A stretch of DNA of 64,000 nucleotides, from the NCBI RefSeq assembly GCF_000741695.1, contig NZ_JGZK01000003.1:248001-312000 (forward strand), read 5' to 3'. The DNA is from Bifidobacterium reuteri DSM 23975. GTDB taxonomy: Bacteria; Actinomycetota; Actinomycetes; Actinomycetales; Bifidobacteriaceae. A program made the position numbers and the translations under genes. The notes below the pieces were generated by a model, which saw only the letters and a list, made by a program, of their open reading frames with translations, was not told where the DNA came from and searched no databases. Within the stretch, counting starts at the first letter, position 1. Each line of letters opens with the position of its first letter. Positions 19,105 through 27,433 of this stretch are shown one piece after another.

Positions 19105-19963
19105 GATGCACCTCCTCGCTTTGCCAGTCGCGCAGGTCGATGAGGTCGGTGCAGGCGTCCCGCGTGCGCGGGTCATGCGTGGCCACGACGACAATCGCCC
19201 CGCTCATCGACAGGTTGTGCAGGTGCTCGTTGACCGTGGCCGCCGTATTGAGGTCAAGTTGCGCGGTCGGCTCGTCCACGAGCAGCAGCCCGGCGTGTGA
19301 AGCCACGCCGCGCGCGAGCATCAACCGTTGCGCTTCACCGCCCGACAGGTCACGAAAAGGCTTCGCGGCCAGTTCATCCAAGCCAAAAGCCTCCAACAGG
19401 GCCATGGCATGGGTTTCGGCATCCCTCCGGCGCTCGCCGCGCGCGATGAACGGCAGGGCCACATGATCGAGCGCGGTGCGGCGGGCCACGCCGTGGGGGT
19501 TCTGCAGCACCCAGCACACACGTCCACAATCGACGCGCTCCACCATGCCCGTCACCGGCTCCACCCATCCGGCGATGATGGACAGCAACGTGGATTTGCC
19601 CGATCCGGACGGCCCGGTGAGCGCATAGACGTGTTTGGGAAGTAGCGTCATGGTCAGGTGACGGAACAGCATGTCCTCGCCGGTACGGTCGAAACTGTGG
19701 CCGACATCGGTGAGGATCACACGACGGCCTTCACCTTGCTCCTCCAGTGAGGAGACCGATGCCGAGGAGACCGATGCCGGGGAAACCTCCGGCATCACCG
19801 ATGAGCAGGAGGATGCCGCAGCCGATTGGGTATCAGGCCGCGAATCCAGCCTCGAATCAGCCTTCGAATCCGACTGCACAGACGTGCTGCGATCCGGCTC
19901 TCCGGAATCAGTTCCACGCAACGTACCCTTCGCCAAAGGGTTCCTCCGCCTCCTCCAAATCAT
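19085..19963 (-). CDS. ABC transporter ATP-binding protein with long N-terminal extension
   Basis: A 292-residue ATPase with Walker A TGPSGSGKST, signature LSGGEAQRLMLARG, Walker B LLLVDEPT and H-loop ATHDPRT. About 80 Ser/Asp/Glu-rich residues precede the ATPase fold, an unusual low-complexity extension. ATG 19963 begins one base after the adaptor stop, with GGACGGG upstream; the longer frame to 20005 has no site. It lies between the adaptor and permease genes and energises that exporter. Confidence 0.85.
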   Translation of the reverse strand: MIWRRRRNPLAKGTLRGTDSGEPDRSTSVQSDSKADSRLDSRPDTQSAAASSCSSVMPEVSPASVSSASVSSLEEQGEGRRVILTDVGHSFDRTGEDMLFRHLTMTLLPKHVYALTGPSGSGKSTLLSIIAGWVEPVTGMVERVDCGRVCWVLQNPHGVARRTALDHVALPFIARGERRRDAETHAMALLEAFGLDELAAKPFRDLSGGEAQRLMLARGVASHAGLLLVDEPTAQLDLNTAATVNEHLHNLSMSGAIVVVATHDPRTRDACTDLIDLRDWQSEEVHHDAAAA

Positions 19964-19964
19964 C

Positions 19965-21164
19965 TCACTGCCCGTCCTGGCCTGAGGCGGAACCGGCTTC
20001 GGCATCGCAGTGTTGGGCGGTGCGCGGGGTCACATCCACGTGATCGAACTGCTGCCCATCGCCGACGCTGACCATGGTCTTGCCGAGCTGTGAGGCGATG
20101 ATGGACACTTTCACCGGCTTGGCGTCCACACTCACGCATCCGAGTCCGCCCGAGGCGTCGTAGACCGCGGAGGGTGGCACGGTGAGCGCGGTCAGCGGCT
20201 GAGCGAGTCTCCAATCGTAGGACACGCTGAGTGCGCCACCGCTCGTCCCGGATGCCCCGCCAACGGCACCCGTTCCCCCGACGCCACCGGTCGGCGCGCC
20301 GCCGGAATCCCCGCTCATCGACGCCAGACGGAAGGCCACGGATCCGCCGATCGCCGCGAGCATCGCGGGATCGGTGAGTTCGACGGTTCCGGCCGGCACG
20401 GCGAACGTCTGCTCGCCGATGACGAGTGTGCGGTCGCCGACCACCAGATCGGTGGCGGACGTCGGCAGCGTCGCCTTGAGCGGGATCGCGGCAGTGGTGA
20501 ACAGGTCAGCGCCCGCCGTGATCTGCCGCCCCACGGCGATTGAGGATTGCTTGACCGTCACTGAGTCGGAGGGCAGCCAGACGAACGATTCCGGCCCGAT
20601 CGACCAGCCCGAGTCGGCGGTGATGCGGGCGGCTCCCTTGCTGTCGGCGAGCGCATTGTAGGCGACGATGGTGTCCCACGTCATCACATCGGAGTCGGGT
20701 GCGGCATAGCCGAGGCGACGCAGTACGGCATTGAGACCGGCCGCGTCGGACCCGCGGGTGCCGCTGGTCAGCGTGCGGTACAACGGCACGTCGGTGTGCA
20801 GGGCGAGAACTGGCCTGGCGTCCACGTCGAACACCGTGCTGCCGGAGCCGATGACAGTACCTGTACCGGCGGAGGTGCCGGTGATGGTGCCCGATACCGG
20901 CGAGGTGACGGTGGACGATTCGCCGAGGGAGACGGCCAGCGTCACGGAACGCGCGTCGTCGAACTGGGCGGAGGCCACCTTCACCGTCGTGGCCTCGGTG
21001 CTGGAGACCAGGGACGGCGGGATCTTGGAGCGGGTGAGGAGGAACCCGCCGCCAAGACCCACCGCGAATATCACCAAGGCGAGCAGTACCACGATGGAGG
21101 CCGCCACCCCATTGCGCGCGGCCCGCAGTTCCTTGCGATCCCTCGCTGCGCCTTTCCGCTTCAT
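19965..21164 (-). CDS. Membrane-anchored periplasmic-adaptor-like protein with peptidoglycan-binding domain
   Basis: A 399-residue protein with a basic N-terminus, one membrane segment (~18-42), and a MacA/HlyD-like exported part: a lipoyl-like strand region around SPVSGTITGTSAGTGTV and a peptidoglycan-binding-1-like insert (~120-185, RGSDAAGLNAVLRRLGYAA). Gly/Ser-rich linkers follow. AAGGAGG precedes ATG 21164. It stands directly before the ATPase and permease, so it likely joins the exporter to the cell wall. The last ~25 residues contain one Cys and a polar tail. Confidence 0.8.
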   Translation of the reverse strand: MKRKGAARDRKELRAARNGVAASIVVLLALVIFAVGLGGGFLLTRSKIPPSLVSSTEATTVKVASAQFDDARSVTLAVSLGESSTVTSPVSGTITGTSAGTGTVIGSGSTVFDVDARPVLALHTDVPLYRTLTSGTRGSDAAGLNAVLRRLGYAAPDSDVMTWDTIVAYNALADSKGAARITADSGWSIGPESFVWLPSDSVTVKQSSIAVGRQITAGADLFTTAAIPLKATLPTSATDLVVGDRTLVIGEQTFAVPAGTVELTDPAMLAAIGGSVAFRLASMSGDSGGAPTGGVGGTGAVGGASGTSGGALSVSYDWRLAQPLTALTVPPSAVYDASGGLGCVSVDAKPVKVSIIASQLGKTMVSVGDGQQFDHVDVTPRTAQHCDAEAGSASGQDGQ

Positions 21165-21347
21165 GTCGGCCTCCTTGCCTTGTGCCCCACGCTTTGCGTC
21201 CCATGACTTGCGCCGTCTTACGCCGTTTGGCACCCGGAGAATCAGGAAGAACAGGCGCTGGTGCATTCCTTGGTTGATTTCAGCGTATTCCCGGTTCCTG
21301 TCGCTTCCCAATACCGTTGTCATCCGAAAGACGACATGTTCCGACCG

Positions 21348-22109
21348 CTACTGATGCAGCGGGTCCTGTCCGCACGCCCAGAACTGCTGGCCATGTGGCG
21401 AATTCGCATCGTATTTGTAGTCCGGGTTGGGCTGGCCATCGAAAGTGGTGCTCATGTACTCGCTGAAGAACTCATGCCAACGTCGGAGATTGGCCTCGAA
21501 CTGGCTGTTGTCGGTCACGTTCGCGGTGTTCATCGTGCTCATGTACTCGTCTTCGCTGATGGGGCTCGGCAGCAGATCGTGCTTGGCATAGCATTGGTAT
21601 GTCTTGCGTGCCATGGCCTCCTGATCGACGTTGTCCGGGTTCGTATTCATGGCCGCGTACAGGCTGGAGATATCACCCGAGCCGGTCTTGGCATGGCACT
21701 CGTCCATGACCTTGAACTGCTCGTCGTCGGACATCGATCCGCGATACTGGCCGACCGCCTCGCCCCGGTCCAACGTCCAAGTGGCCTGCAGTCCATAGGG
21801 TTCGAGGCACTTGTTGTAGTCGTCGTAGATCTCCTGCACCTCGGCTTCGGTGATCTTGCCGTCCTTGAGGATGTTCTTGGCCAGATCGGTGGGCGCCTGG
21901 TCGTATTCCTTCTTGAATTCCGCGGCGTACGGCCCGGAGAAGGTCGGCTCGCCGCCGGCGCCGGTCATGCCGGCGGCCTTGGACGGTCCGTTGGCGTCCG
22001 CGACCTGTCCACAGCCTGCGAGCATCGTACACGCCAACGTCACCGCACCTATCAGCACGATCGCGTGGCGCAGCCGTTGACGAATCGTCGTTGCCGTATT
22101 TCCCTGCAT
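21348..22109 (-). CDS. Lipoprotein, four-cysteine paralog family, copy 1
   Basis: A 253-residue lipoprotein. The signal peptide ends in lipobox LAGC with lipidated C33. The mature part has family blocks: FSGPYAAEFKKEYDQ, then ILKDGKITEAE with NKCLEPYGL, then DECHAK with NTNPDN, YQCYAKHDLLP, and the C-terminal FWACGQDP. Four cysteines occur at matching places in four of the five paralogs (copies 1 to 4). AAGGAGG precedes ATG 22109. It lies 47 bp downstream of copy 2. No database family was recognised. Confidence 0.8.
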   Translation of the reverse strand: MQGNTATTIRQRLRHAIVLIGAVTLACTMLAGCGQVADANGPSKAAGMTGAGGEPTFSGPYAAEFKKEYDQAPTDLAKNILKDGKITEAEVQEIYDDYNKCLEPYGLQATWTLDRGEAVGQYRGSMSDDEQFKVMDECHAKTGSGDISSLYAAMNTNPDNVDQEAMARKTYQCYAKHDLLPSPISEDEYMSTMNTANVTDNSQFEANLRRWHEFFSEYMSTTFDGQPNPDYKYDANSPHGQQFWACGQDPLHQ

Positions 22110-22156
22110 GATGGCCTCCTTGCCTAATGGATTCGTATGTGTGTTGCGTGTTGCGC

Positions 22157-22906
22157 CTACTGCTGGCTCAGCGCGTCGGTCTGGCATTCCCAGAATTGCT
22201 TCGCCTTGCCGGCGTCGTAGTCCGGGTTCGGGCTGCCGTCATCGTTGCGTTCCATGTAGACGCGGTAGAACTCGTTCCACTTCCGGGTCTTTTCGACGAT
22301 CTGCTCCTCGCTCAGACCCTCCGCGCCGGTGACCTCCAGATCGAGGAACTCCTGCTCGGTGATGGGCTTGGGCAGCAGGTCGCGCTGTTTGAGGCACTGG
22401 TATATCGCACGCTGCCTGGCACCGGCGTCAACGTTGTTCGGATTGCTTTGCAGCGCGTCATACATGGACTCGACGTTCCACAGGTCGGTCTCGACGGCGC
22501 ATTCGGCGTTCTTCTGGTTCATCTCATCCTCGCTCAGACTGCTTGCCCGCACCTGGGAAAGCTGTCCCTTGGTGGAGACCAGACCGTACGGCGCAAGGCA
22601 CTTGTTCTGCGCGTCGAAAACCTCCGTAAGCTCCGCGTCGGTGACCCGGCAGTCCTCGAGGATGCGTTTTCCCAGTTCGGTCTTGGATTGCTCCCAATTG
22701 AGCTTGAATTCGGCCGCGTACGGGCCTTGGAAATCGGGCGCTTTGCAGACGGTCGCCGCAGCGTTCGACGGTGTCTTGCCTTCGGTGTTCGCCGCGCCGC
22801 CACCCTGCCCCGGACCGGAACAGGCCGCCATCGCCAAGCACAACGGCACCAGCACGCCCGCCGCGATCATCCGCTGCGCGACGCCGCCATATCCGTTCGT
22901 GTTCAT
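22157..22906 (-). CDS. Lipoprotein, four-cysteine paralog family, copy 2
   Basis: A 249-residue lipoprotein with lipobox AMAAC (C29). It is the closest relative of copy 1: FQGPYAAEFKLNWEQ, ILEDCRVTDAELTE, NKCLAPYGL, AECAVETD, QSNPNNVD, YQCLKQRDLLPKPIT and FWECQTDAL. One extra cysteine replaces the glycine of the DG turn. ATG 22906 is chosen because GGTGGGG lies six bases upstream. Two direct repeats at 22996-23021 sit in its promoter region. Confidence 0.8.
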   Translation of the reverse strand: MNTNGYGGVAQRMIAAGVLVPLCLAMAACSGPGQGGGAANTEGKTPSNAAATVCKAPDFQGPYAAEFKLNWEQSKTELGKRILEDCRVTDAELTEVFDAQNKCLAPYGLVSTKGQLSQVRASSLSEDEMNQKNAECAVETDLWNVESMYDALQSNPNNVDAGARQRAIYQCLKQRDLLPKPITEQEFLDLEVTGAEGLSEEQIVEKTRKWNEFYRVYMERNDDGSPNPDYDAGKAKQFWECQTDALSQQ

Positions 22907-22995
22907 CGTCATCCCCACCAATCATCGTGGACTTCCTTGTCATGATTCAGCTTAGGCACGCTTCCCGCGTGGATCGCAATCGCCGTGTAGTCGGT

Positions 22996-23021
22996 GAGGT
23001 TACAAGCGGCGAGGTTACAAG
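22996..23021 (-). promoter_or_regulatory. Two direct GAGGTTACAAG repeats upstream of lipoprotein copy 2
   Basis: GAGGTTACAAG occurs at 22996-23006 and 23011-23021, starts 15 bp apart. It lies about 90 bp upstream of the lipoprotein ATG on the minus strand and could be a regulator-binding site, for example for the NarL-type regulator of this cluster. Not tested. Confidence 0.4.
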
Positions 23022-23081
23022 GATCGGCCATTCAGACCGTTTTGGTTGGTCCGCCAGCGTCTTTTGCCGCGTGCTTTTTGT

Positions 23082-23109
23082 CGTGTGTCTGTTGCCGTGT
23101 GTCTGTTGC
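23082..23109. repeat. Tandem 14-bp repeat
   Basis: CGTGTGTCTGTTGC occurs twice head to tail at 23082-23095 and 23096-23109, with a partial third copy. It lies in the long divergent region between two paralogous lipoprotein genes, just before a TTGACA box at 23121-23126. Confidence 0.6.
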
Positions 23110-23193
23110 CGTGGAAGTTGTTGACAAGGGGCTGTATGTTCGCGTGATCACCGGATACCCGCGTACATACGGTCCCTTACGCTCCCCAAACAG

Positions 23194-23236
23194 GCGGTAA
23201 GTACGCGAGACCTTCGTCGAGACGCGTACTTACCGC
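23194..23236. terminator. Perfect 14-bp hairpin in the divergent lipoprotein intergenic region
   Basis: Arms 23194-23207 and 23223-23236 are exact complements with a 15-nt loop. No coding region ends nearby. A TTGACA box lies 68 bp upstream, so this may terminate a short untranslated transcript or act as a leader structure for the downstream + strand lipoprotein gene. Confidence 0.5.
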
Positions 23237-23498
23237 CGCTTTCATCGTCGGACACCGTCAGAAGGAGCCAGAGTAGCCATCGGCATCTGGCCATTCCGAA
23301 ATCATCCGATGTCTGTCATCCGCTGGCTTACGCGAGTTCTCGCACGACGGCCCCATCTGTCATACCTTGGTTTTACGGACAACGAAGTCACAAAGACACT
23401 GTGCGAACGGCTGAACGGCATCCGTGACATTCACCCGCCGCGCAAAAACCAAAGATCAAAGACCAAAGACCCAAGGCCAAGACCAAAGGACGGAACTG

Positions 23499-24173
23499 AT
23501 GAAACGCAGCACAACCTACGCAATTCGCATGTCCATCATGTCTTTCACGTTGATGTTGACGCTGTCCGGCTGCGGAGGCGTGCCGGGTACCGATACCACT
23601 CCTCAAGCCGCCGAGCCCACGTTCTCCGGCCCGTGGGCCGAGGATTTCCAACGAAATTACGATGACGCGAGTCAACAGGGCAACACATTCGCGCAGGACG
23701 TGCTGCGAGATGGGCGGATTACCGAGGCCGAGGCCACCGAGGCGGTCAACCGGTATGCGTCGTGCATGAAGGACGCCGGGTTCGCGCTCGATTACGTCAA
23801 TCCGGACGGCAGCAGCCAGATGTCGGGCGAACTGACCGACGCCGAGAATGCGCGATACGGTGAGGCGGATGGTACCTGCGATGCATCATCGGGCTCCCGG
23901 TGGATCACGGCGCTGTACAACGCTGTCGCCGGCGATCCGAACGGCGATCTGCGCAATCGCAGCGACGAAGAGGCTCGTCAGGATCTGGCCGACTGTCTCA
24001 AACGCAAGGGCGTGGTCGGCGATGAGTTCACCGCCAAGGACATTCCCGAAGTCAATGCGAGCGGCGACGAGAATTGGGAGTTCCAACGCCAATTCGTCGA
24101 GCCGGGCGGCAGGTACTACAGCGAGCGCAGCACCGACATACTCACCCAATGCAACATGGATCCGCGGCAGTAA
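23499..24173 (+). CDS. Lipoprotein, four-cysteine paralog family, copy 3 (opposite strand)
   Basis: A 224-residue lipoprotein with lipobox LSGC (C25). Family blocks are FSGPWAEDFQRNYDD, VLRDGRITEAEATE, ASCMKDAGF, GTCDASSG, GDPNGD, LADCLKRKG and the C-terminal TQCNMDP, giving the same four-cysteine spacing. AAGGA lies eight bases before ATG 23499. It is the only family member on the plus strand, so it is separately transcribed from a ~590-bp divergent region. A weak hairpin (24185-24199) follows the stop. Confidence 0.78.
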   Translation: MKRSTTYAIRMSIMSFTLMLTLSGCGGVPGTDTTPQAAEPTFSGPWAEDFQRNYDDASQQGNTFAQDVLRDGRITEAEATEAVNRYASCMKDAGFALDYVNPDGSSQMSGELTDAENARYGEADGTCDASSGSRWITALYNAVAGDPNGDLRNRSDEEARQDLADCLKRKGVVGDEFTAKDIPEVNASGDENWEFQRQFVEPGGRYYSERSTDILTQCNMDPRQ

Positions 24174-24241
24174 GGTAACATCCGTCCCACCGTGTGGGAG
24201 TGGATTTTCGGTTTCCCAGGAATTCCGCCATTCCCCGCCCC

Positions 24242-24363
24242 TACTGGTCTGTCTCGTAAATAATTGAGGAATTCAGCTTGTTCTCTCCCCCAGTCAGCTT
24301 CGCCGACAGCCCCCTCGTCAGAGGGGGCCAGGACCACTCGACCAATTACGAGACTAACCAATA
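24242..24363. mobile_element. MITE-like repeat, copy A
   Basis: This ~120-bp element has imperfect terminal inverted repeats (left TACTGGTCTGTCTCGTAA, right complement TATTGGTTAGTCTCGTAA) and an internal core that matches copy B at 63047-63116 with two differences in 70 bases. The core contains two hairpins, one on GTCGGCGAAGCTGAC-like sequence and one with CCCCCTC/GAGGGGG arms. It encodes no transposase, so movement would depend on an enzyme elsewhere. Confidence 0.75.
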
Positions 24364-24438
24364 CATGGTGGGTAGTTCCCTACGCCATGCGGCTTATACA
24401 TGCGGCCAGCGGCCCGGCATGCCCAGGCCACCATTCAG

Positions 24439-25158
24439 TCACCCGCATGCCTCGACCTTCTGCCGGAAGCCCGCATCGGCGCGCTTGCCGGCATCGAACG
24501 GCCCGGTGCCCGCACGGCTGTCACGCTCGTAGTCGTCAATCGAATACGATTCGCTCACCAACCACTGCTTCACATAGCAATCGATGATGATCTGCCGCAT
24601 ATCCTTGCCGTCGTTGTCCGGATTGATCTCGGCAGCGCTGGCCAGCTGCCATATGGTCTGTGCCCCGTCGCGCGTCGAGCAGGTCTTCACATCCTGATTG
24701 AACGTGCCACCCCACGCCGCCGACTCCGCCTGGGATGCCCCGCTGGGCGGCCGCGCGCTTATCTCCCCCAGCTCCCCCATCGTGATCGAATCCGTGTCGT
24801 GACCCAGATCGCCCAGACATTGGAGCACGTGATCGTTGAGCTCGGCGAGCTCGGATTGCGTGATCACGCCGTCTTCGAGAATCCCCACCGCGAAGTCGGC
24901 GCCATCGTCCTGCAACGTCCGGCGGGCTTGCCTCAGCTCAGCGGCATAGTGCGCGTTGAGGTCATATCCGCCAGCCGTCTCCATAGTTCCTTCAGTTCCT
25001 TCGGAGTCCGGATCGCCGGACGACGGGCCAGCGCAGGCAGTCAGCGTGCATAGCATTACAGCGGCCACGCACGCCGCCGTCAGCCATGCACGCCCCACAC
25101 CGGAAGCTCCGGGAGTATCGGAAGCGCCCGGAATCCCGAATGAACACGAATCATGCAT
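24439..25158 (-). CDS. Lipoprotein, four-cysteine paralog family, copy 4
   Basis: A 239-residue protein with a long N-terminus and lipobox LTAC (C42). Family blocks are YAAELRQARRTLQDD, ILEDGVITQSELAEL, LQCLGDLGH, KTCSTRDG, INPDND, IIDCYVKQWL and a terminal VEACG, so the four cysteines are kept while most other residues differ. GGAGCTGAC precedes ATG 25158. It lies 140 bp downstream of the membrane-anchored paralog in the same direction. Confidence 0.75.
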   Translation of the reverse strand: MHDSCSFGIPGASDTPGASGVGRAWLTAACVAAVMLCTLTACAGPSSGDPDSEGTEGTMETAGGYDLNAHYAAELRQARRTLQDDGADFAVGILEDGVITQSELAELNDHVLQCLGDLGHDTDSITMGELGEISARPPSGASQAESAAWGGTFNQDVKTCSTRDGAQTIWQLASAAEINPDNDGKDMRQIIIDCYVKQWLVSESYSIDDYERDSRAGTGPFDAGKRADAGFRQKVEACG

Positions 25159-25298
25159 GTCAGCTCCTTCGCCGTCGGAACGGCATCATCACGCCGTTGC
25201 CACCATGGTATGCAATCGTTCGCGGAACGTCACGCCCATGTGTAATCCCATGGACGACGCGATTTCGCGGTACGGCCGGCGTCACACCGCAACCGGTC

Positions 25299-25814
25299 TC
25301 ACAAGCCAGGCATCTCGACGCTGAGCGAGGGATGGCCGCCGTCCTTGGACGCCACGTCGCGCAGCGTCACATAATCGGATTCGACGCCGCACTGACGAAT
25401 GATCTCGTTCTTCTCCTGACTGCCGATCGAACCCCGAACCGTAACGATCACCTCGCCTCCGCCGCCGTCGACCGGCTGCGCCTGAAGCCCATACACGGAC
25501 AGGCATTCGTTATACGCCGTGCGCACCTCCGCAAGTTCGTCGTCTGTCACCACACCATCCTCGAGCACTTCGCGGCCGAGCCCGGTATGCAGGTTGTTCC
25601 ATGCGTTGAGCAGGTCGTATTTGTCCGGCCCGGTGAATTCCGGGTGCTCGCTTCCGGACGACAACTGCGCGTCCGTGCCGTTCGTCGCGTTGTATGGCAC
25701 GTCACGCCATGGCTCAGGCAGCAGCATGGCCCAGATGATGGCGCCGATCGCAACGATCACCAGCAGCGCGGTGGAGGCAATCGCGACGACCCGCCGCCGC
25801 ACGTCGGCGTTCAT
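25299..25814 (-). CDS. Membrane-anchored short paralog of the cysteine-rich lipoproteins, copy 5
   Basis: The 171-residue product has one N-terminal membrane segment (~8-32) in place of a lipobox. The outer part keeps the first two family blocks: FTGPDKYDLLNAWNN, VLEDGVVTDDELAEV, NECLSVYGL and RQCGVESD. It ends before the region carrying cysteines three and four. GGGAG precedes ATG 25814, which overlaps the kinase stop by four bases, so it is translated with the kinase. This coupling suggests it may modulate or be sensed by that kinase. Confidence 0.75.
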   Translation of the reverse strand: MNADVRRRVVAIASTALLVIVAIGAIIWAMLLPEPWRDVPYNATNGTDAQLSSGSEHPEFTGPDKYDLLNAWNNLHTGLGREVLEDGVVTDDELAEVRTAYNECLSVYGLQAQPVDGGGGEVIVTVRGSIGSQEKNEIIRQCGVESDYVTLRDVASKDGGHPSLSVEMPGL

Positions 25815-27433
25815 GATGGGCTCCCGGAATCACGCTCCGACCGCGCGAGGGCACGCCCATCGGGGTGTAAGGCGCCGTTCCGTTCCGAGGCCGTCCCCGA
25901 ATCCAATCTGCCAAATGAATCCCCGGCCGGCCGCGTAGGGATGCGCGCGTACAGCACCCAATCACCGTCCTCGGCGCTGTCGTTGAGCACACCGCCGAGC
26001 CCCGCGATAATGCGGCGGTGCATCATGAGCCCGCTGCCGTGCGAGGGGATGCCGGCGCTGAAATCAACGTTGCCATCGGAAACGGCCATCTCCCCGCGAC
26101 CATCAGGTTCGTCGGCGGTGTCGAAGACCACGCCGGCGATGTCAGTGCTTGCGCGGTTCTCGCCACGCCCCCTCGCCTCGCCGTCACCATGTTCGGCGTC
26201 GCGCGGCTGCCGCAACGGATTGGTCTCCATGATTTCGATGGTGTCGTGTCCCAACGTCACCACGCAGTAGTAGCCGCCTGTGGCCGGATCGAGATGACGG
26301 CCGATGTTCGCCGTGAGCTCGCCGATGAGGTTGGCAGCCTCCCGGACCGATTCGTCGGCGGCATCGTCCGGCAGCTCGCCGCGTATCTCGAAGGTGCCAT
26401 GGAATCCAAGGCGGGACAGACGCTCCCTGCCCGCACCGACGGCCTGCACAATTGTCGCTGCGCCCACGGTACGGTCCGGCCGCACCGACCCGGCGTGGTC
26501 CGCCGAACCGGTCGGATTCGCCAATTGCCCGGGTGCAACCTCCTCCAACAGGTCGATGACGTGATGAATCTCATCGAGCACATCAAGCGCCTGCGTGTTG
26601 ACGAATTCCCAGTCCCGCCGCTCAGTGGCGTGGGCGGGGTCGTCGGGCGTCCTCCGCAGCTGTCGTTGCGCGGTCAGAGCGATGTACGAGAGTCCCCCGC
26701 TGGCCGAATCGTGGATGCGCGAGGCCAGTCGTGTGTTGCGTCTCAAGGTGTCGGCCTGCCATTGCCTGCGCTCCAACGCCATCGCATGGTCGCGCATCTC
26801 GTCGCGCTGCTTGCGCCACCGGAAGGACATGCCGGCCATGGTGGCGAGGGTGAACATGCCGATGTAGTTGACCATGCCCACCCATGTGGCGGATATGGCG
26901 TTGAACGTGTTGAGAGCCACCGGCACGCATTCGGCGAGCGAAACGGTGACTAGCGCACCAATTGCCACGGGAATGGCGCTGTCGTATCCGATGATCGCGA
27001 GCGCCAGATACGCGGCCCACAGTGGATTCGGACCGGACAGGTCGAGCACGAACAGACGGCCGAGCACCGTGGCGATGATCATCCATCCGGACGTGCGCGG
27101 CATGAACGGTGAAAGGACGATGCCCACCACGGATATACCGGAGAACAGGAAGTTCAGCGGGTAGACCGGCGGAATCGCAGCCCATTCGATAAGCGTGGCT
27201 GCAAGAATGAACAGGGCCATGGCTACGCGGAACCAATGTGTGCGGAACCATCGCGACACGAATGCGGCACTCCTCATGGCGCGGTTCCCGGCGAAGTTTC
27301 CGACGCGGCGCGCGGCACGGTCCTCCTCCCCTCCACGGCTCCCGTCGGGCTCTTCAGCATGGTCTCCGCCACGACTCCCGCTATGGTTCTCACTACGGCT
27401 CTCGCGCACCGCGTGCTCCGCGACGGCGTTCAT
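25811..27433 (-). CDS. Sensor histidine kinase, NarL type
   Basis: A 540-residue kinase with an acidic/basic low-complexity N-terminus (1-55), about five or six membrane segments (~68-205), a HisKA_3 helix with phosphoacceptor H241 in SRIHDSASGGLSYIAL, and a divergent HATPase domain (GELTANIGRH as the N-box, GSGLMMHRRI as the G-box). An insert rich in Gly, Arg and Glu separates the last boxes. Start and stop codons overlap both neighbours by four bases, so regulator, kinase and the short paralog form one translationally coupled unit. Confidence 0.88.
   Translation of the reverse strand: MNAVAEHAVRESRSENHSGSRGGDHAEEPDGSRGGEEDRAARRVGNFAGNRAMRSAAFVSRWFRTHWFRVAMALFILAATLIEWAAIPPVYPLNFLFSGISVVGIVLSPFMPRTSGWMIIATVLGRLFVLDLSGPNPLWAAYLALAIIGYDSAIPVAIGALVTVSLAECVPVALNTFNAISATWVGMVNYIGMFTLATMAGMSFRWRKQRDEMRDHAMALERRQWQADTLRRNTRLASRIHDSASGGLSYIALTAQRQLRRTPDDPAHATERRDWEFVNTQALDVLDEIHHVIDLLEEVAPGQLANPTGSADHAGSVRPDRTVGAATIVQAVGAGRERLSRLGFHGTFEIRGELPDDAADESVREAANLIGELTANIGRHLDPATGGYYCVVTLGHDTIEIMETNPLRQPRDAEHGDGEARGRGENRASTDIAGVVFDTADEPDGRGEMAVSDGNVDFSAGIPSHGSGLMMHRRIIAGLGGVLNDSAEDGDWVLYARIPTRPAGDSFGRLDSGTASERNGALHPDGRALARSERDSGSPS

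Noticed and set aside
23446-23492. CAAAGA-type short direct repeats before lipoprotein copy 3
   Set aside because: It is a simple purine-rich low-complexity stretch (ACCAAAGA, AAGACC repeats) of irregular spacing; not CRISPR-like and no clear operator.
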